DNA from: Tenacibaculum skagerrakense
GTDB lineage: Bacteria; Bacteroidota; Bacteroidia; Flavobacteriales; Flavobacteriaceae
NCBI RefSeq assembly: GCF_004345825.1
Contig: NZ_SLXM01000004.1
Span: 62,001-126,000 of the forward strand
Direction of reading: 5' to 3'
Length of the DNA stretch: 64,000 nucleotides
Below the pieces are notes generated by a model, which worked only from the letters and a program-made list of their open reading frames with translations, had not been told where the DNA came from and did not search any database. The translations under genes were made by a program, and so were the position numbers. Positions 44,797 through 53,165 of this stretch are shown here, one piece after another; position 1 is the first letter of the stretch; every line of letters starts with the position of its first letter.

Positions 44797-45615
44797 TTAT
44801 AAAACTAAAGGTTGTTGTCTAAACTCATTTTCTTCGTCGCTTTCAATACCTAAAGCTTCGTAAATGTATTGGAAAGTAGAAAGTAATTCTGGTTTTCCAT
44901 CTACAATAGCAACATCGTGCTCAAAGTGAGCAGATGGTTTTCCATCTAAAGTAGTAATTGTCCAACCATCTTTATGATGTCTAATTTTTTGTGTTCCCAT
45001 GTTTGTCATTGGCTCAATAGCAACTACCATACCTTCAACAAATTTCTTTCCGCGACCTCTTCTTCCGTAGTTTGGCATTTCAGGATCTTCGTGCATGGTT
45101 TTACCAATTCCATGACCAACCAATTCTCTAACCACACCATAGCCGTGTTTTTCTGTGAAGTTTTGAATGGCAAAACCTACGTCGCCAACTCGATTTCCTA
45201 CTTTAAACTCACGAATACCAACATATAAACTCTCTTTGGTAACGTCTAATAATTTTTGTGTTTCAGGAGCAACTTCTCCCACAGGAAAAGTATATGCGTG
45301 GTCGCCATAAAATCCGTTTAAAATAGCTCCACAGTCAATAGAAATAATATCACCTTCAACTAATGGTGTGTTATTTGGAATTCCATGAACTACTTGTGAG
45401 TTCGGACTCATACAAAGTGTATTTGGAAAGTCGTACAAACCTAAAAAACCAGGAATAGCTCCTTGTTCTCTAATAAATTCTTCGGCTAACTTATCTAAAT
45501 ACAAACTAGTAACTCCAGGTTTTACTTCTTTAGCAAGCATTCCTAGTGTTTTAGAAACCACCAACGCACTTTGGCGCATTAATTCTATTTCTTCTTTAGT
45601 TTTTTGTATGATCAT
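44797..45615 (-). CDS. map: Methionine aminopeptidase, type I
   Basis: Removes the initiator Met from nascent proteins. 272 residues. The dinuclear metal ligands are visible: Asp94 (SIDCGA), Asp105 (YGDHAY), His168 (VGHGIG), Glu201 (AIEPM) and the late Glu after FEHDVAIVDGKPE. His77 (VVHGIP) is the substrate-contact His. It is not next to the ribosomal spc cluster here but upstream of a methyltransferase with a 1-base gap. A TATATTTG box is at 45632-45639. Confidence 0.95.
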   Translation of the reverse strand: MIIQKTKEEIELMRQSALVVSKTLGMLAKEVKPGVTSLYLDKLAEEFIREQGAIPGFLGLYDFPNTLCMSPNSQVVHGIPNNTPLVEGDIISIDCGAILNGFYGDHAYTFPVGEVAPETQKLLDVTKESLYVGIREFKVGNRVGDVGFAIQNFTEKHGYGVVRELVGHGIGKTMHEDPEMPNYGRRGRGKKFVEGMVVAIEPMTNMGTQKIRHHKDGWTITTLDGKPSAHFEHDVAIVDGKPELLSTFQYIYEALGIESDEENEFRQQPLVL

Positions 45616-45631
45616 GACTTAAAATAAAATG

Positions 45632-45639
45632 CAAATATA
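45632..45639 (-). promoter_or_regulatory. Putative -7 box of map
   Basis: The minus strand reads TATATTTG, 16 bases upstream of the map ATG. No -33 TTG is seen at standard spacing. Confidence 0.4.
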
Positions 45640-45661
45640 ATTTAAGATTATTATATAGTGG

Positions 45662-45949
45662 TTAATGTCTACGTTTATTAAGATAAAATTGAACTCCTAG
45701 GTTGATAATGAAACAAATAAAGAAGTTATATATAAAAGCGTTTATTTTCCAGCCGTTATTTGGATAATTATTTTCAGATAACCAGAATTGGTAATAATAC
45801 TTAAAAGGAAAGCCTATATTAACAGTAGGTTTGACTTGAGTTTTTCCTGCCGAGATTAATAAAGAATACATTATAGAAATATAGGAAATAACACAAAAAG
45901 TAATAATTGAATAAACTAAGATTTTTGCGAAATTCTGTTTATTCATCAA
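45662..45949 (-). CDS. Hypothetical small membrane protein
   Basis: 95 residues with two TM segments (about 10-32 and 68-88) and an intervening polar, aromatic loop (FPFKYYYQFWLSENNYPNNGW). It begins 2 bases after the stop of the thioredoxin-like lipoprotein gene, so it is the last cistron of the gpmI unit. Unrecognised. Confidence 0.65.
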   Translation of the reverse strand: MMNKQNFAKILVYSIITFCVISYISIMYSLLISAGKTQVKPTVNIGFPFKYYYQFWLSENNYPNNGWKINAFIYNFFICFIINLGVQFYLNKRRH

Positions 45950-45951
45950 AG

Positions 45952-46503
45952 CTATTTTTCGTAAGCGTGTTTGTATCCTTTTTGAGCAACAATTTGAAGA
46001 ATATCATGTTCAAGAGTAGCTCCATCTACAGTATGCTCAACAAAACGCCCAATCTCTTTTCCGTTTTTATAAAATATAAAAGTAGGAACTCTTTCTATAT
46101 GATACCCTTTTTCTATACCATTCGCTTTTTTATCTCTGTTTACAGTAACAAAATCAAGGTTGTTGTAATTGAACCCAACTTCGTCTATGATTTTGTAAAA
46201 ATTTGGAGTTTCTCTTTTGCTGTCATCACACCAAGTTCCCATAAAACCTTTGATAGTAATGTTTTCTAAAAGAGGTTTTAAATTTTCTATGGTATTTTTA
46301 TCAGTTTCGTAATACGCGTAGTAATCATTAAACCATTCGCTTCCATATGGTTCTTGTTTGAAATCATCTTTAACAGCATATCCAACTAAATTTCCATCTG
46401 CATTTTTTACAGCTTTAGGTTTTGATGTGGTGTTTACAGTTTTTTGGCTAGAAGCACATGCTGCTAAAAGTATTATTGATACTAATAAAAGTGTTTTTTT
46501 CAT
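45952..46503 (-). CDS. Thioredoxin-fold lipoprotein with single active-site Cys
   Basis: 183 residues. The lipobox LLAAC (Cys16) predicts membrane anchoring. The thioredoxin domain (about 70-180) has GFMGTWCDDSKRETP where thioredoxins have WCxxC; Cys92 is kept but the second Cys is Ser95. The cis-Pro loop RVPTFIFYKNGKEIGR is intact. A single-Cys protein could act as a glutaredoxin-like or chaperone-type thiol protein rather than a dithiol oxidoreductase. It lies 6 bases after gpmI. Confidence 0.85.
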   Translation of the reverse strand: MKKTLLLVSIILLAACASSQKTVNTTSKPKAVKNADGNLVGYAVKDDFKQEPYGSEWFNDYYAYYETDKNTIENLKPLLENITIKGFMGTWCDDSKRETPNFYKIIDEVGFNYNNLDFVTVNRDKKANGIEKGYHIERVPTFIFYKNGKEIGRFVEHTVDGATLEHDILQIVAQKGYKHAYEK

Positions 46504-46509
46504 GTTAAC

Positions 46510-48027
46510 TTAAACTAACGAATGTTGTGTCATTTCTTTTGGTTGTTCAACTCCAATTAATTTTAGAATTGTTGGAGCCATGTCGCCTAAAATACCATTT
46601 TTAATTGACTTCAGTTCTTTATCAACTAAAATTAACGGAACAGGATTCGTAGTGTGTGCAGTATTAGGTGAGCCATCAGGATTAATCATAGTCTCACAGT
46701 TTCCATGGTCTGCAATAACCAATGTTGTATAGTTGTTTTCTAAAGCAGATGTAATGATCTCATTAGCGCATTGATCTACAGCTTCACAGGCTTTTACAGC
46801 TGCGTCGAAATCTCCAGTATGACCTACCATGTCTCCGTTTGCAAAATTTAAACAAACAAAATCTACTTCGCCTTTTTGAAGTTCAGGAATGATAGCATCT
46901 TTAATTTCAAAAGCACTCATTTCTGGTTGTAAGTCGTAGGTTGCAACTTTTGGCGAAGGACATAGTAATCTTTTTTCACCTTCAAATTCTTTTTCCCTTC
47001 CACCAGAAAAGAAGAATGTTACGTGTGGGTATTTTTCAGTCTCGGCAATACGAATTTGTTTCTTTCCAGCATTTGCTAAAACTTCACCTAGCGTGTTTTC
47101 AATATTCTTGTTATCATAAATAACTTTGATACCTTTGAAAGTATCATCGTAATTAGTCATGGTAACATAATACAATGGTATTTTTTTTAGATTTTGCTCT
47201 GGAAAATCTTGTTGATTTAAAGCTTGTGTTAGTTGGCGACCACGATCGGTTCTAAAATTGAAGAAAATTACAACATCATCTTTTTTGATGGTGGCTTTTG
47301 GTTGATTATTTTCATCAACCATAATGATAGGCTTAATAAATTCATCTGTAACGCCATCAGTATAGCTTTGTTCTATACTACTTACAGCATCAGTAGAACT
47401 GGTTCCTTCTCCATTTACTAAAGCATTGTAGGCTAAAGCAACTCTTTCCCAACGATTATCTCGATCCATTGCGTAATAGCGACCTGTAATAGTAGCTAAT
47501 TCAGCTGAAGTTGTACTCATGGAATTCTGAATGTCTTCAATAAATCCTTTTCCTGATTTTGGATCAGTATCTCTTCCGTCAGTAAAAGCATGTAAGAACA
47601 AGTTTTCTATTCCATAATTATCTGCGGCTGTAATTAATCCTTTTAAGTGATTAATATGTGAATGAATTCCACCATCAGAAACTAAACCTAGTAAATGAAT
47701 TGTTTTATTGTGTTGCTTAGCAAATTCAAAAGTATCAACTAACACTTTTTCTGATGCTAATGTATTGTCTACAATTGCTTTATTAATTTTTGCTAAATTC
47801 TGATAAACAATTCTACCTGCACCTAAATTAATATGTCCAACTTCAGAGTTTCCCATTTGTCCAACAGGAAGTCCAACATGCTCTCCATCGGTTCTTAATT
47901 CGGAATGAGGATAGTCAACATATAAAGAATCAATAAAAGGTGTATTTGCTTTATCAACAGCAGATACTTTTGGGTCAGGTGAAATACCCCAACCATCTAA
48001 AATCATTAAAATAACTTTCTTGTTCAT
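46510..48027 (-). CDS. gpmI: 2,3-bisphosphoglycerate-independent phosphoglycerate mutase
   Basis: Interconverts 3- and 2-phosphoglycerate in glycolysis. 505 residues with the alkaline-phosphatase fold: metal-binding Asp11 in LMILDGWG, nucleophilic Ser61 in QMGNSEVGH, HAFTDGRDTDP, the phosphate-transfer insert (about 80-310), and C-terminal metal sites NFANGDMVGHTG and IADHGNCE. It is the head gene of a three-gene unit with the thioredoxin-like lipoprotein and a small membrane protein. Confidence 0.97.
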   Translation of the reverse strand: MNKKVILMILDGWGISPDPKVSAVDKANTPFIDSLYVDYPHSELRTDGEHVGLPVGQMGNSEVGHINLGAGRIVYQNLAKINKAIVDNTLASEKVLVDTFEFAKQHNKTIHLLGLVSDGGIHSHINHLKGLITAADNYGIENLFLHAFTDGRDTDPKSGKGFIEDIQNSMSTTSAELATITGRYYAMDRDNRWERVALAYNALVNGEGTSSTDAVSSIEQSYTDGVTDEFIKPIIMVDENNQPKATIKKDDVVIFFNFRTDRGRQLTQALNQQDFPEQNLKKIPLYYVTMTNYDDTFKGIKVIYDNKNIENTLGEVLANAGKKQIRIAETEKYPHVTFFFSGGREKEFEGEKRLLCPSPKVATYDLQPEMSAFEIKDAIIPELQKGEVDFVCLNFANGDMVGHTGDFDAAVKACEAVDQCANEIITSALENNYTTLVIADHGNCETMINPDGSPNTAHTTNPVPLILVDKELKSIKNGILGDMAPTILKLIGVEQPKEMTQHSLV

Positions 48028-48074
48028 TATATTTCGTTTGGATAGTAAAAGTAGTAAACATTTAGAATCTACGA

Positions 48075-48368
48075 CTAAAATTTAACGAAACCGATTGCGA
48101 TTAACAGTGTTATTGAAACAAGGCCAACAAACAAGAATTGTAAAATTAGTTTTCTTCTATTTTGCTTTTTAATGGAAATTCTGATGTTGTTTAGTTGTTC
48201 TTTAGTAGCGTTTTTAGTAATTTGAATTTGAGTCGAATTTTTGTTAGAATACTTTTTGATTTTTTCTAACACTCCAATTCTTTCTCTTTTATTGTTTCTT
48301 AAAACACTCATCATTAGAGTAGCGTGGCTAGATAAACTTTGTAAACCGTTGAAGTTATTTCTTCTCAT
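48075..48368 (-). CDS. Small tail-anchored hypothetical protein, paralogue A
   Basis: 97 residues, paralogous to the next gene upstream (48380-48646). Both have a short hydrophobic start, a basic stretch NNKRER, an EKxKK helix, then ATKEQLNNIRISIKKQNRRK and one C-terminal TM (about 73-94). The shape suggests a cytoplasmic helical domain anchored by its tail. The two genes are 11 bases apart and surely co-transcribed. I do not recognise a named family. Confidence 0.75.
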   Translation of the reverse strand: MRRNNFNGLQSLSSHATLMMSVLRNNKRERIGVLEKIKKYSNKNSTQIQITKNATKEQLNNIRISIKKQNRRKLILQFLFVGLVSITLLIAIGFVKF

Positions 48369-48379
48369 AGTATGATTAC

Positions 48380-48646
48380 TTATAGCGTAGTTAATACATA
48401 AACAATCAAAAGGGCAACAACTGTAAGTCCGATGCTATTTAATAACAGTCCCTTTCTGTTTTCCAAACGAATCTTTCTTTTGATTTCAGCTAAATCTTCT
48501 TCAGAAGCTTTGTTTTTAAAAACTAAACTATCCGATTGTATCGAAGAGCTAGCATGTTTTTTCATCTTCTCAAAAGCACTTTTTCGTTCTCTTTTGTTGT
48601 TTTTTAAGCTGCTAATCATAGCAGACACTGATCCTCCAAATCCCAT
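48380..48646 (-). CDS. Small tail-anchored hypothetical protein, paralogue B
   Basis: 88 residues. Shares SxLKNNKRER, EKMKK, the ASEEDLAEIKRKIRLENRKGL segment and a C-terminal TM (about 66-86) with the downstream paralogue. The N-terminus MGFGGSVSAMISS is the best-defined part. First gene of a two-gene unit; function unknown. Confidence 0.75.
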   Translation of the reverse strand: MGFGGSVSAMISSLKNNKRERKSAFEKMKKHASSSIQSDSLVFKNKASEEDLAEIKRKIRLENRKGLLLNSIGLTVVALLIVYVLTTL

Positions 48647-48733
48647 AGCAATTAATTTTGAATTTACCTATTAGTAGCTAAACTATTAAAAACGTTACGT
48701 TTAAATATTTTTAGTGTTAATTTTTAAATAAGA

Positions 48734-48764
48734 TTTGGATGTGTTTGTTTAATTTGTAAATTTG
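48734..48764 (+). promoter_or_regulatory. Promoter of the duplicated coiled-coil gene
   Basis: TTTG (48734-48737), a 19-base spacer and TAAATTTG (48757-48764) match the consensus closely. The ATG at 48861 implies a leader of about 90 bases, longer than most in this window. Confidence 0.7.
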
Positions 48765-48860
48765 CACCCCCAAAAAAAACAAGGTGGTGTTTGTGACTTT
48801 TTTAAAAATAATGTTTCAAACACTAGTGTAAGTAAAGAATAAATAAAAGTACCGTATAAA

Positions 48861-49691
48861 ATGAAATTATTTAAAATTATCCCTGCACTTGTTTTAGTGT
48901 GTTTTAATATTCACTTTGCTTTTGCCCAAGAGATTTCAAAGGAGGATAAAAAGCAAATAAAAATGCAAGAAGAAGAAATTCGAGTTAACGAAGAAATGTT
49001 AGTTTCTGGAGTTAAAGGATTATCAAGAATTAAAGATAGATTAGAAAAAGATAAAAGTAAAGGGAAAATTTCTAATGAAGAAGTAGAAAGAAAAGAGGGT
49101 ATTATTAGAAACGTAGAATCGAGACTTTCATCTCTAGAAGAGAAAATAGCTAAACAAAAGCAAGAATTAATCGATTTTAAAAAGAGTTTGCATATTGCTG
49201 TTGAGGAGAGTCAAGATGTTGCAATTATAGAAAAAGAGACTGTTGAAAATTCAAATTCAGATATTAAAGAAAGAGAAGCTGAATTACAATTAGCAAAGCA
49301 AAAATTAGCTCAACAGATTAAAGAAAGTGAAGAAGCTTTTAAAAGACAACAAGAAGCGCTTCTTAAGAAGAACGAAGAGTTATCTAAATTAGATAACAAA
49401 TTAAAAGCTGAGAAAAAAGCTATAAAGGACAAGTTAACTGAAGAGAATAGAAAAAAAATAATGGAGTATGAAGATGATATCAGTGTTAATGAAGAAATGC
49501 TACTAAGCGGAAGAGAAGGTTTGAATAGAGAAAAAGAAAAACTAGAAGCTGCGAAAAAAGAAGGTTCTTTAGATAAAGAAGCAATTGTTAGGAAAACATC
49601 TGTTATTGAAAGAATAGAAAAAAGACTTAATAAGATAGAAAGAGAGATAGAAACTAAAAAAGAAGCTATTAAGAAGTTAAAAGGAGCTTAG
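48861..49691 (+). CDS. Exported coiled-coil protein with internal duplication
   Basis: 276 residues with a signal peptide (ending FAFAQ). The mature protein is almost entirely charged coiled coil. Two copies of a unit of about 70 residues are clear: the first carries EIRVNEEMLVSGVKGLSRIKDRLE and the second DISVNEEMLLSGREGLNREKEKLE, each followed by a V-x-RK-x-x-x-I-x-x-x-E-x-R-L helix. A Gln/Lys/Glu-rich bridge separates them. Presumably a periplasmic rod or scaffold; no family is recognised. Monocistronic with its own promoter and terminator. Confidence 0.8.
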   Translation: MKLFKIIPALVLVCFNIHFAFAQEISKEDKKQIKMQEEEIRVNEEMLVSGVKGLSRIKDRLEKDKSKGKISNEEVERKEGIIRNVESRLSSLEEKIAKQKQELIDFKKSLHIAVEESQDVAIIEKETVENSNSDIKEREAELQLAKQKLAQQIKESEEAFKRQQEALLKKNEELSKLDNKLKAEKKAIKDKLTEENRKKIMEYEDDISVNEEMLLSGREGLNREKEKLEAAKKEGSLDKEAIVRKTSVIERIEKRLNKIEREIETKKEAIKKLKGA

Positions 49692-49711
49692 TTTTCAAAA
49701 TTGTTAGAACC

Positions 49712-49746
49712 AAAAAAGGCTGATATATTATATCAGCCTTTTTTTA
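49712..49746. terminator. Bidirectional terminator
   Basis: A near-perfect palindrome (AAAAAAGGCTGATATA / TATATCAGCCTTTTTT) with A and T runs, between the converging coiled-coil and M48 genes. Confidence 0.85.
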
Positions 49747-50526
49747 GTTGCCATATTTTCTAATGGCTTCCTTAATTTTTTGAATTCTATTCTCAGGATC
49801 AGGGTGTGTGCTCTGAAATTCAGGTGTTCTGTTAGGGCCAGCTGCTGCTTTAAGAACTTCCATAACATTAATTAAGTATTTTGGTTCGTATCCAGCGTCT
49901 AACATCAATTTAACACCTAATTCATCGCTCTCTAATTCATCACCTCTACCATTTTTAAGTAAAGTATTTTGACCGACATTATTTGCAAGTTCTCCTAAAT
50001 CTGCACCAACTGAGGCACCCATAGTAATCAGTTTCCAGAAATTAGCTTCACTAATACGTTCATTAGAATGTCTTCCTAAAACATGACCAATTTCATGGCC
50101 TAATACACCCGCAACCATATCTTCACTTATTCTTCCAGAGGAGTCTGTTAAACGAGAAAGTAAGGCATACGTTATAAATATTTGTCCGCCAGGTAAGGCA
50201 AAAGCATTAATAGTTCTATCGTCTCTTAATAAATGAAACTCATAATTATATTCTGATTTTTTTGCCATTGAATTATCTACCAATCGTTTTCCAATTTTAT
50301 CAATGTAAGCTTGGTAATCATTATTTGGGTGTAAACCTCCATGTTGATTAGCCATTGCAGGAGCTTGTTGTAAGCCAATAGCAATTTCTTGTTTTGCACT
50401 TAAACTGATGGTTTGTACTTTACCGGTGTAGGGATTTTCTTGTCGTTGACTACATTTTCTTAAATAGGCAAAAGCAACAATTATTAAGCCTATCAGTAGT
50501 CGAAATTTCAATCCTCCTCTTTTCAT
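49744..50526 (-). CDS. M48 family metallopeptidase
   Basis: 260 residues. An N-terminal TM/signal (about 8-22) precedes the extracytoplasmic catalytic domain. The zinc motif is HEIGH (His144, His148), followed by VLGRHSNERISE, and the third ligand Glu lies in GRGDELESDELGVKLML. The C-terminus FQSTHPDPENRIQKI is typical of the BepA/LoiP-like M48C subgroup, which handles outer-membrane protein quality control. A single gene. Confidence 0.92.
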   Translation of the reverse strand: MKRGGLKFRLLIGLIIVAFAYLRKCSQRQENPYTGKVQTISLSAKQEIAIGLQQAPAMANQHGGLHPNNDYQAYIDKIGKRLVDNSMAKKSEYNYEFHLLRDDRTINAFALPGGQIFITYALLSRLTDSSGRISEDMVAGVLGHEIGHVLGRHSNERISEANFWKLITMGASVGADLGELANNVGQNTLLKNGRGDELESDELGVKLMLDAGYEPKYLINVMEVLKAAAGPNRTPEFQSTHPDPENRIQKIKEAIRKYGN

Positions 50527-50636
50527 TTTCTATGTTTTTGATGTTACTTGTAAAGATACAAAAATGAAAAAATCAAGGGTTATTAATTTTCAAATGAGTA
50601 TTTTTATGCTTACAAACAACAGAAACATTTTAACTT

Positions 50637-52394
50637 ATGGATACTCACTTTGAGCTTAATGAAGTTACAAGAAAGTTACCTAAGCATTTACACAAGTTTG
50701 TGGTAAAGCAACCTTATGATGAATATACATCTCAAAACCAAGCAGTGTGGCGATATGTAATGAGAATGAATGTTGATTATTTAAGTAGGGTAGCTCATGG
50801 TTCTTACATTGAAGGATTGCAAAAAACAGGAATTTCTGTTGATACAATTCCTAAAATGGAAGGGATGAATAGAATTTTAAAAGAAATTGGCTGGGCAGCA
50901 GTTTCTGTTGACGGATTTATTCCTCCAAATGCTTTTATGGAATTTCAGGCGTATAACGTATTAGTAATCGCTTCCGATATGCGAACTATTGATCATATTA
51001 AATATACACCAGCACCAGATATTATTCATGAAGCTGCAGGACATGCACCAATTATTGCAAATCCTGAATATGCCGAATATTTAAGAAGGTTTGGAGAAAT
51101 AGGAGCGAAAGCTATTTCTTCAGCCCGTGATTATGAAATGTATGAAGCTATTCGATTATTATCTATCTTAAAAGAAGATCCAAATTCAACCCAAAAAGAA
51201 ATCAATGAAGCACAAGAAAAAGTTGAATGGCTTCAAGATAATATGGGTGAACTTTCGGAAATGTCTCAAATAAGAAATTTACACTGGTGGACTGTTGAAT
51301 ACGGATTGATAGGTACTCTAGAAAACCCTAAAATTTATGGAGCAGGGTTGTTGTCTTCAATAGGAGAAAGTAAATGGTGTATGCAAGATTCAGTTAAAAA
51401 ACTGCCATATACTTTAGAAGCATCAAATGTGTCTTTTGATATTACTAAACCACAACCTCAATTATTCGTTACACCAGATTTTGCACATTTAAGTTTGGTG
51501 CTAGAGCAGTATGCAAATACAATGGGAATCCGAAAAGGAGGAATAACTGGAGTTAACAAACTTATAGATTCTCAGAGTTTAGGAACTATTGAATTGTCTA
51601 CTGGAGTTCAGGTTTCAGGGGTTTTTACTAATGTTATTACAGATGCTAATAACAATCCTATTTATATTCAAACTACTGGACCAACTGCATTGGCTAATAG
51701 AGATAAAGAGTTAATTGGTCATGGAACTAATTATCATAAAGAAGGTTTTGGAAGTCCGATTGGGAAGTTAAAAGGAATTAACATTCCTATTGAAAATATG
51801 AGTCCAAGAGACTTAGAGGCCTATGGAATTTACGAAGGAGAGAAAGTTAGTTTAGAGTTCGAAGGTGGTGTAAAAGTTGAAGGAGAAGTAATTACTGGAA
51901 TAAGAGATTTAAGAGGAAGAATTCAATTAATATCGTTTAAGAATTGTACAGTTACTCATTACGATACTGTTCTTTTTCATCCTGATTGGGGAATTTATGA
52001 TATGGCTGTTGGCGTTGAAATTATTTCTGCTTACGCAGGTCCTGCTGATGTAAATTCATATGGAGATATTGGAAAAGTTTCTGAGACTAAAACACATAAA
52101 ATTAAGTATTCAGATTCAGACAGAGAATTGTATGCATTGTACAACCAAGTTCGAGAAATGAGAGAAACAACTACAGTATCAGAAGATATTGTTATTGGAA
52201 TATTTGCTACAATTCAAGAAAAGTTTAATAATGATTGGTTATTGGCATTAGAATTGTTTGAGTTAGCTGTTGAAAACAATTATGCTGTTCAACATGATAT
52301 AAAAGAATATTTAGATAATCTTTCAAAAGATGAAGAATTCGCGAGTTTAATTAATGAAGGATTATCAATTATCTATAAAGAGCAAGTAGTTTAA
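50637..52394 (+). CDS. Aromatic amino acid hydroxylase, long form (biopterin-dependent)
   Basis: 585 residues, about twice the usual bacterial phenylalanine hydroxylase. The N-terminal half is the catalytic domain: PDIIHEAAGHAP supplies iron ligands His131 and His136, and LHWWTVEYGLIG the third ligand, Glu221. Between them is an insertion of about 45 residues (170-212) absent from the mammalian enzymes, where the His-Glu spacing is 40. The C-terminal half (about 290-585) is of unknown function. Phenylalanine 4-hydroxylase activity is most likely; tryptophan or tyrosine cannot be excluded. A rhodanese gene follows after 3 bases. Confidence 0.88.
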   Translation: MDTHFELNEVTRKLPKHLHKFVVKQPYDEYTSQNQAVWRYVMRMNVDYLSRVAHGSYIEGLQKTGISVDTIPKMEGMNRILKEIGWAAVSVDGFIPPNAFMEFQAYNVLVIASDMRTIDHIKYTPAPDIIHEAAGHAPIIANPEYAEYLRRFGEIGAKAISSARDYEMYEAIRLLSILKEDPNSTQKEINEAQEKVEWLQDNMGELSEMSQIRNLHWWTVEYGLIGTLENPKIYGAGLLSSIGESKWCMQDSVKKLPYTLEASNVSFDITKPQPQLFVTPDFAHLSLVLEQYANTMGIRKGGITGVNKLIDSQSLGTIELSTGVQVSGVFTNVITDANNNPIYIQTTGPTALANRDKELIGHGTNYHKEGFGSPIGKLKGINIPIENMSPRDLEAYGIYEGEKVSLEFEGGVKVEGEVITGIRDLRGRIQLISFKNCTVTHYDTVLFHPDWGIYDMAVGVEIISAYAGPADVNSYGDIGKVSETKTHKIKYSDSDRELYALYNQVREMRETTTVSEDIVIGIFATIQEKFNNDWLLALELFELAVENNYAVQHDIKEYLDNLSKDEEFASLINEGLSIIYKEQVV

Positions 52395-52397
52395 AAA

Positions 52398-52709
52398 ATG
52401 AAATTATTTAATTTATTATTTAGAAAGAAAAATATGGCAAATGAAATTCAAGAGTACCTAGATAAAGGTGCCGTTGTATTAGATGTAAGAACGTTAGGAG
52501 AATGGAATGAAGGACATAGTGAAGGAGCAAAACATATTGTTTTAGACACTATTCCAAATAATGTTGAGGAAATAAAATCTTGGGGTAAACCAGTAATTGC
52601 TGTTTGTAGAAGTGGAGCTAGAAGTGGACAAGCAACCGATTTTTTACAAAGTCACGGAATCGATATTATCAATGGAGGTCCATGGGGTAATGTTGACCAA
52701 TATTTATAA
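52398..52709 (+). CDS. Single-domain rhodanese-like protein
   Basis: 103 residues. The rhodanese fold shows VVLDVRTLGEWNEGH and the active-site loop AVCRSGARS with Cys70 as the persulfide carrier, then ATDFLQSHGIDIINGGPWGNVDQY. The CRSGARS loop is that of small thiosulfate sulfurtransferases. No signal peptide is clear; the N-terminus MKLFNLLFRKKN is basic. It follows the hydroxylase gene by 3 bases, so it is co-transcribed. Confidence 0.9.
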   Translation: MKLFNLLFRKKNMANEIQEYLDKGAVVLDVRTLGEWNEGHSEGAKHIVLDTIPNNVEEIKSWGKPVIAVCRSGARSGQATDFLQSHGIDIINGGPWGNVDQYL

Positions 52710-52727
52710 GATATTTAATTATAGTTT

Positions 52728-52756
52728 AAAAGAGATGCGAAAGCATCTCTTTTTTG
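52728..52756. terminator. Bidirectional terminator with GAAA tetraloop
   Basis: AAAAGAGATGC (52728-52738), a GAAA loop, then GCATCTCTTTT (52743-52753): an 11-bp stem between converging genes. Confidence 0.9.
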
Positions 52757-52777
52757 TTTCTTTCAATTTTAAATGGA

Positions 52778-53083
52778 TTATTGTTCTATTACTGATCCTT
52801 TTTTAGGTTTACCCATTTTCACCTTTTTCTTAGGGTGCATTTTTACTTTATCCCACTTACTTTTTTTCTTTGGATGTATTTTCACCTTGCTATAATTTCC
52901 ATTAGCCTTTTTTGGTGTTTGGGTTGATTGATTAACAATAACATCTGTGCCTCCTTTTGAATTTGGAATCACAGTAGATTTCGCTTTTGATTTACTCTTG
53001 TAAATTGTTGTTGTTGATTTGCGTTGAGCAAAAGATGTTCCTATAAAAAAGAACATAGCACAGATTAATAATAATTGTCTCAT
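52778..53083 (-). CDS. Small secreted basic protein with KHPKKK repeats
   Basis: 101 residues with a signal peptide (ending GTSFAQ). The mature chain is extremely Lys-rich and of low complexity, with two tandem copies of KVK[I/M]HPKKK (in YSKVKIHPKKKSKW and DKVKMHPKKKVKM). No fold or family is recognised. It is probably a disordered periplasmic or surface protein that binds acidic polymers; that is inference. Monocistronic. Confidence 0.7.
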   Translation of the reverse strand: MRQLLLICAMFFFIGTSFAQRKSTTTIYKSKSKAKSTVIPNSKGGTDVIVNQSTQTPKKANGNYSKVKIHPKKKSKWDKVKMHPKKKVKMGKPKKGSVIEQ

Positions 53084-53165
53084 AATTAAAGTTTTAATGT
53101 TTGAATTATGTCAATAAAATTAAATCTTGCGCAAGCTAATTGTATTCCCTATGAGTAGGTATTTA

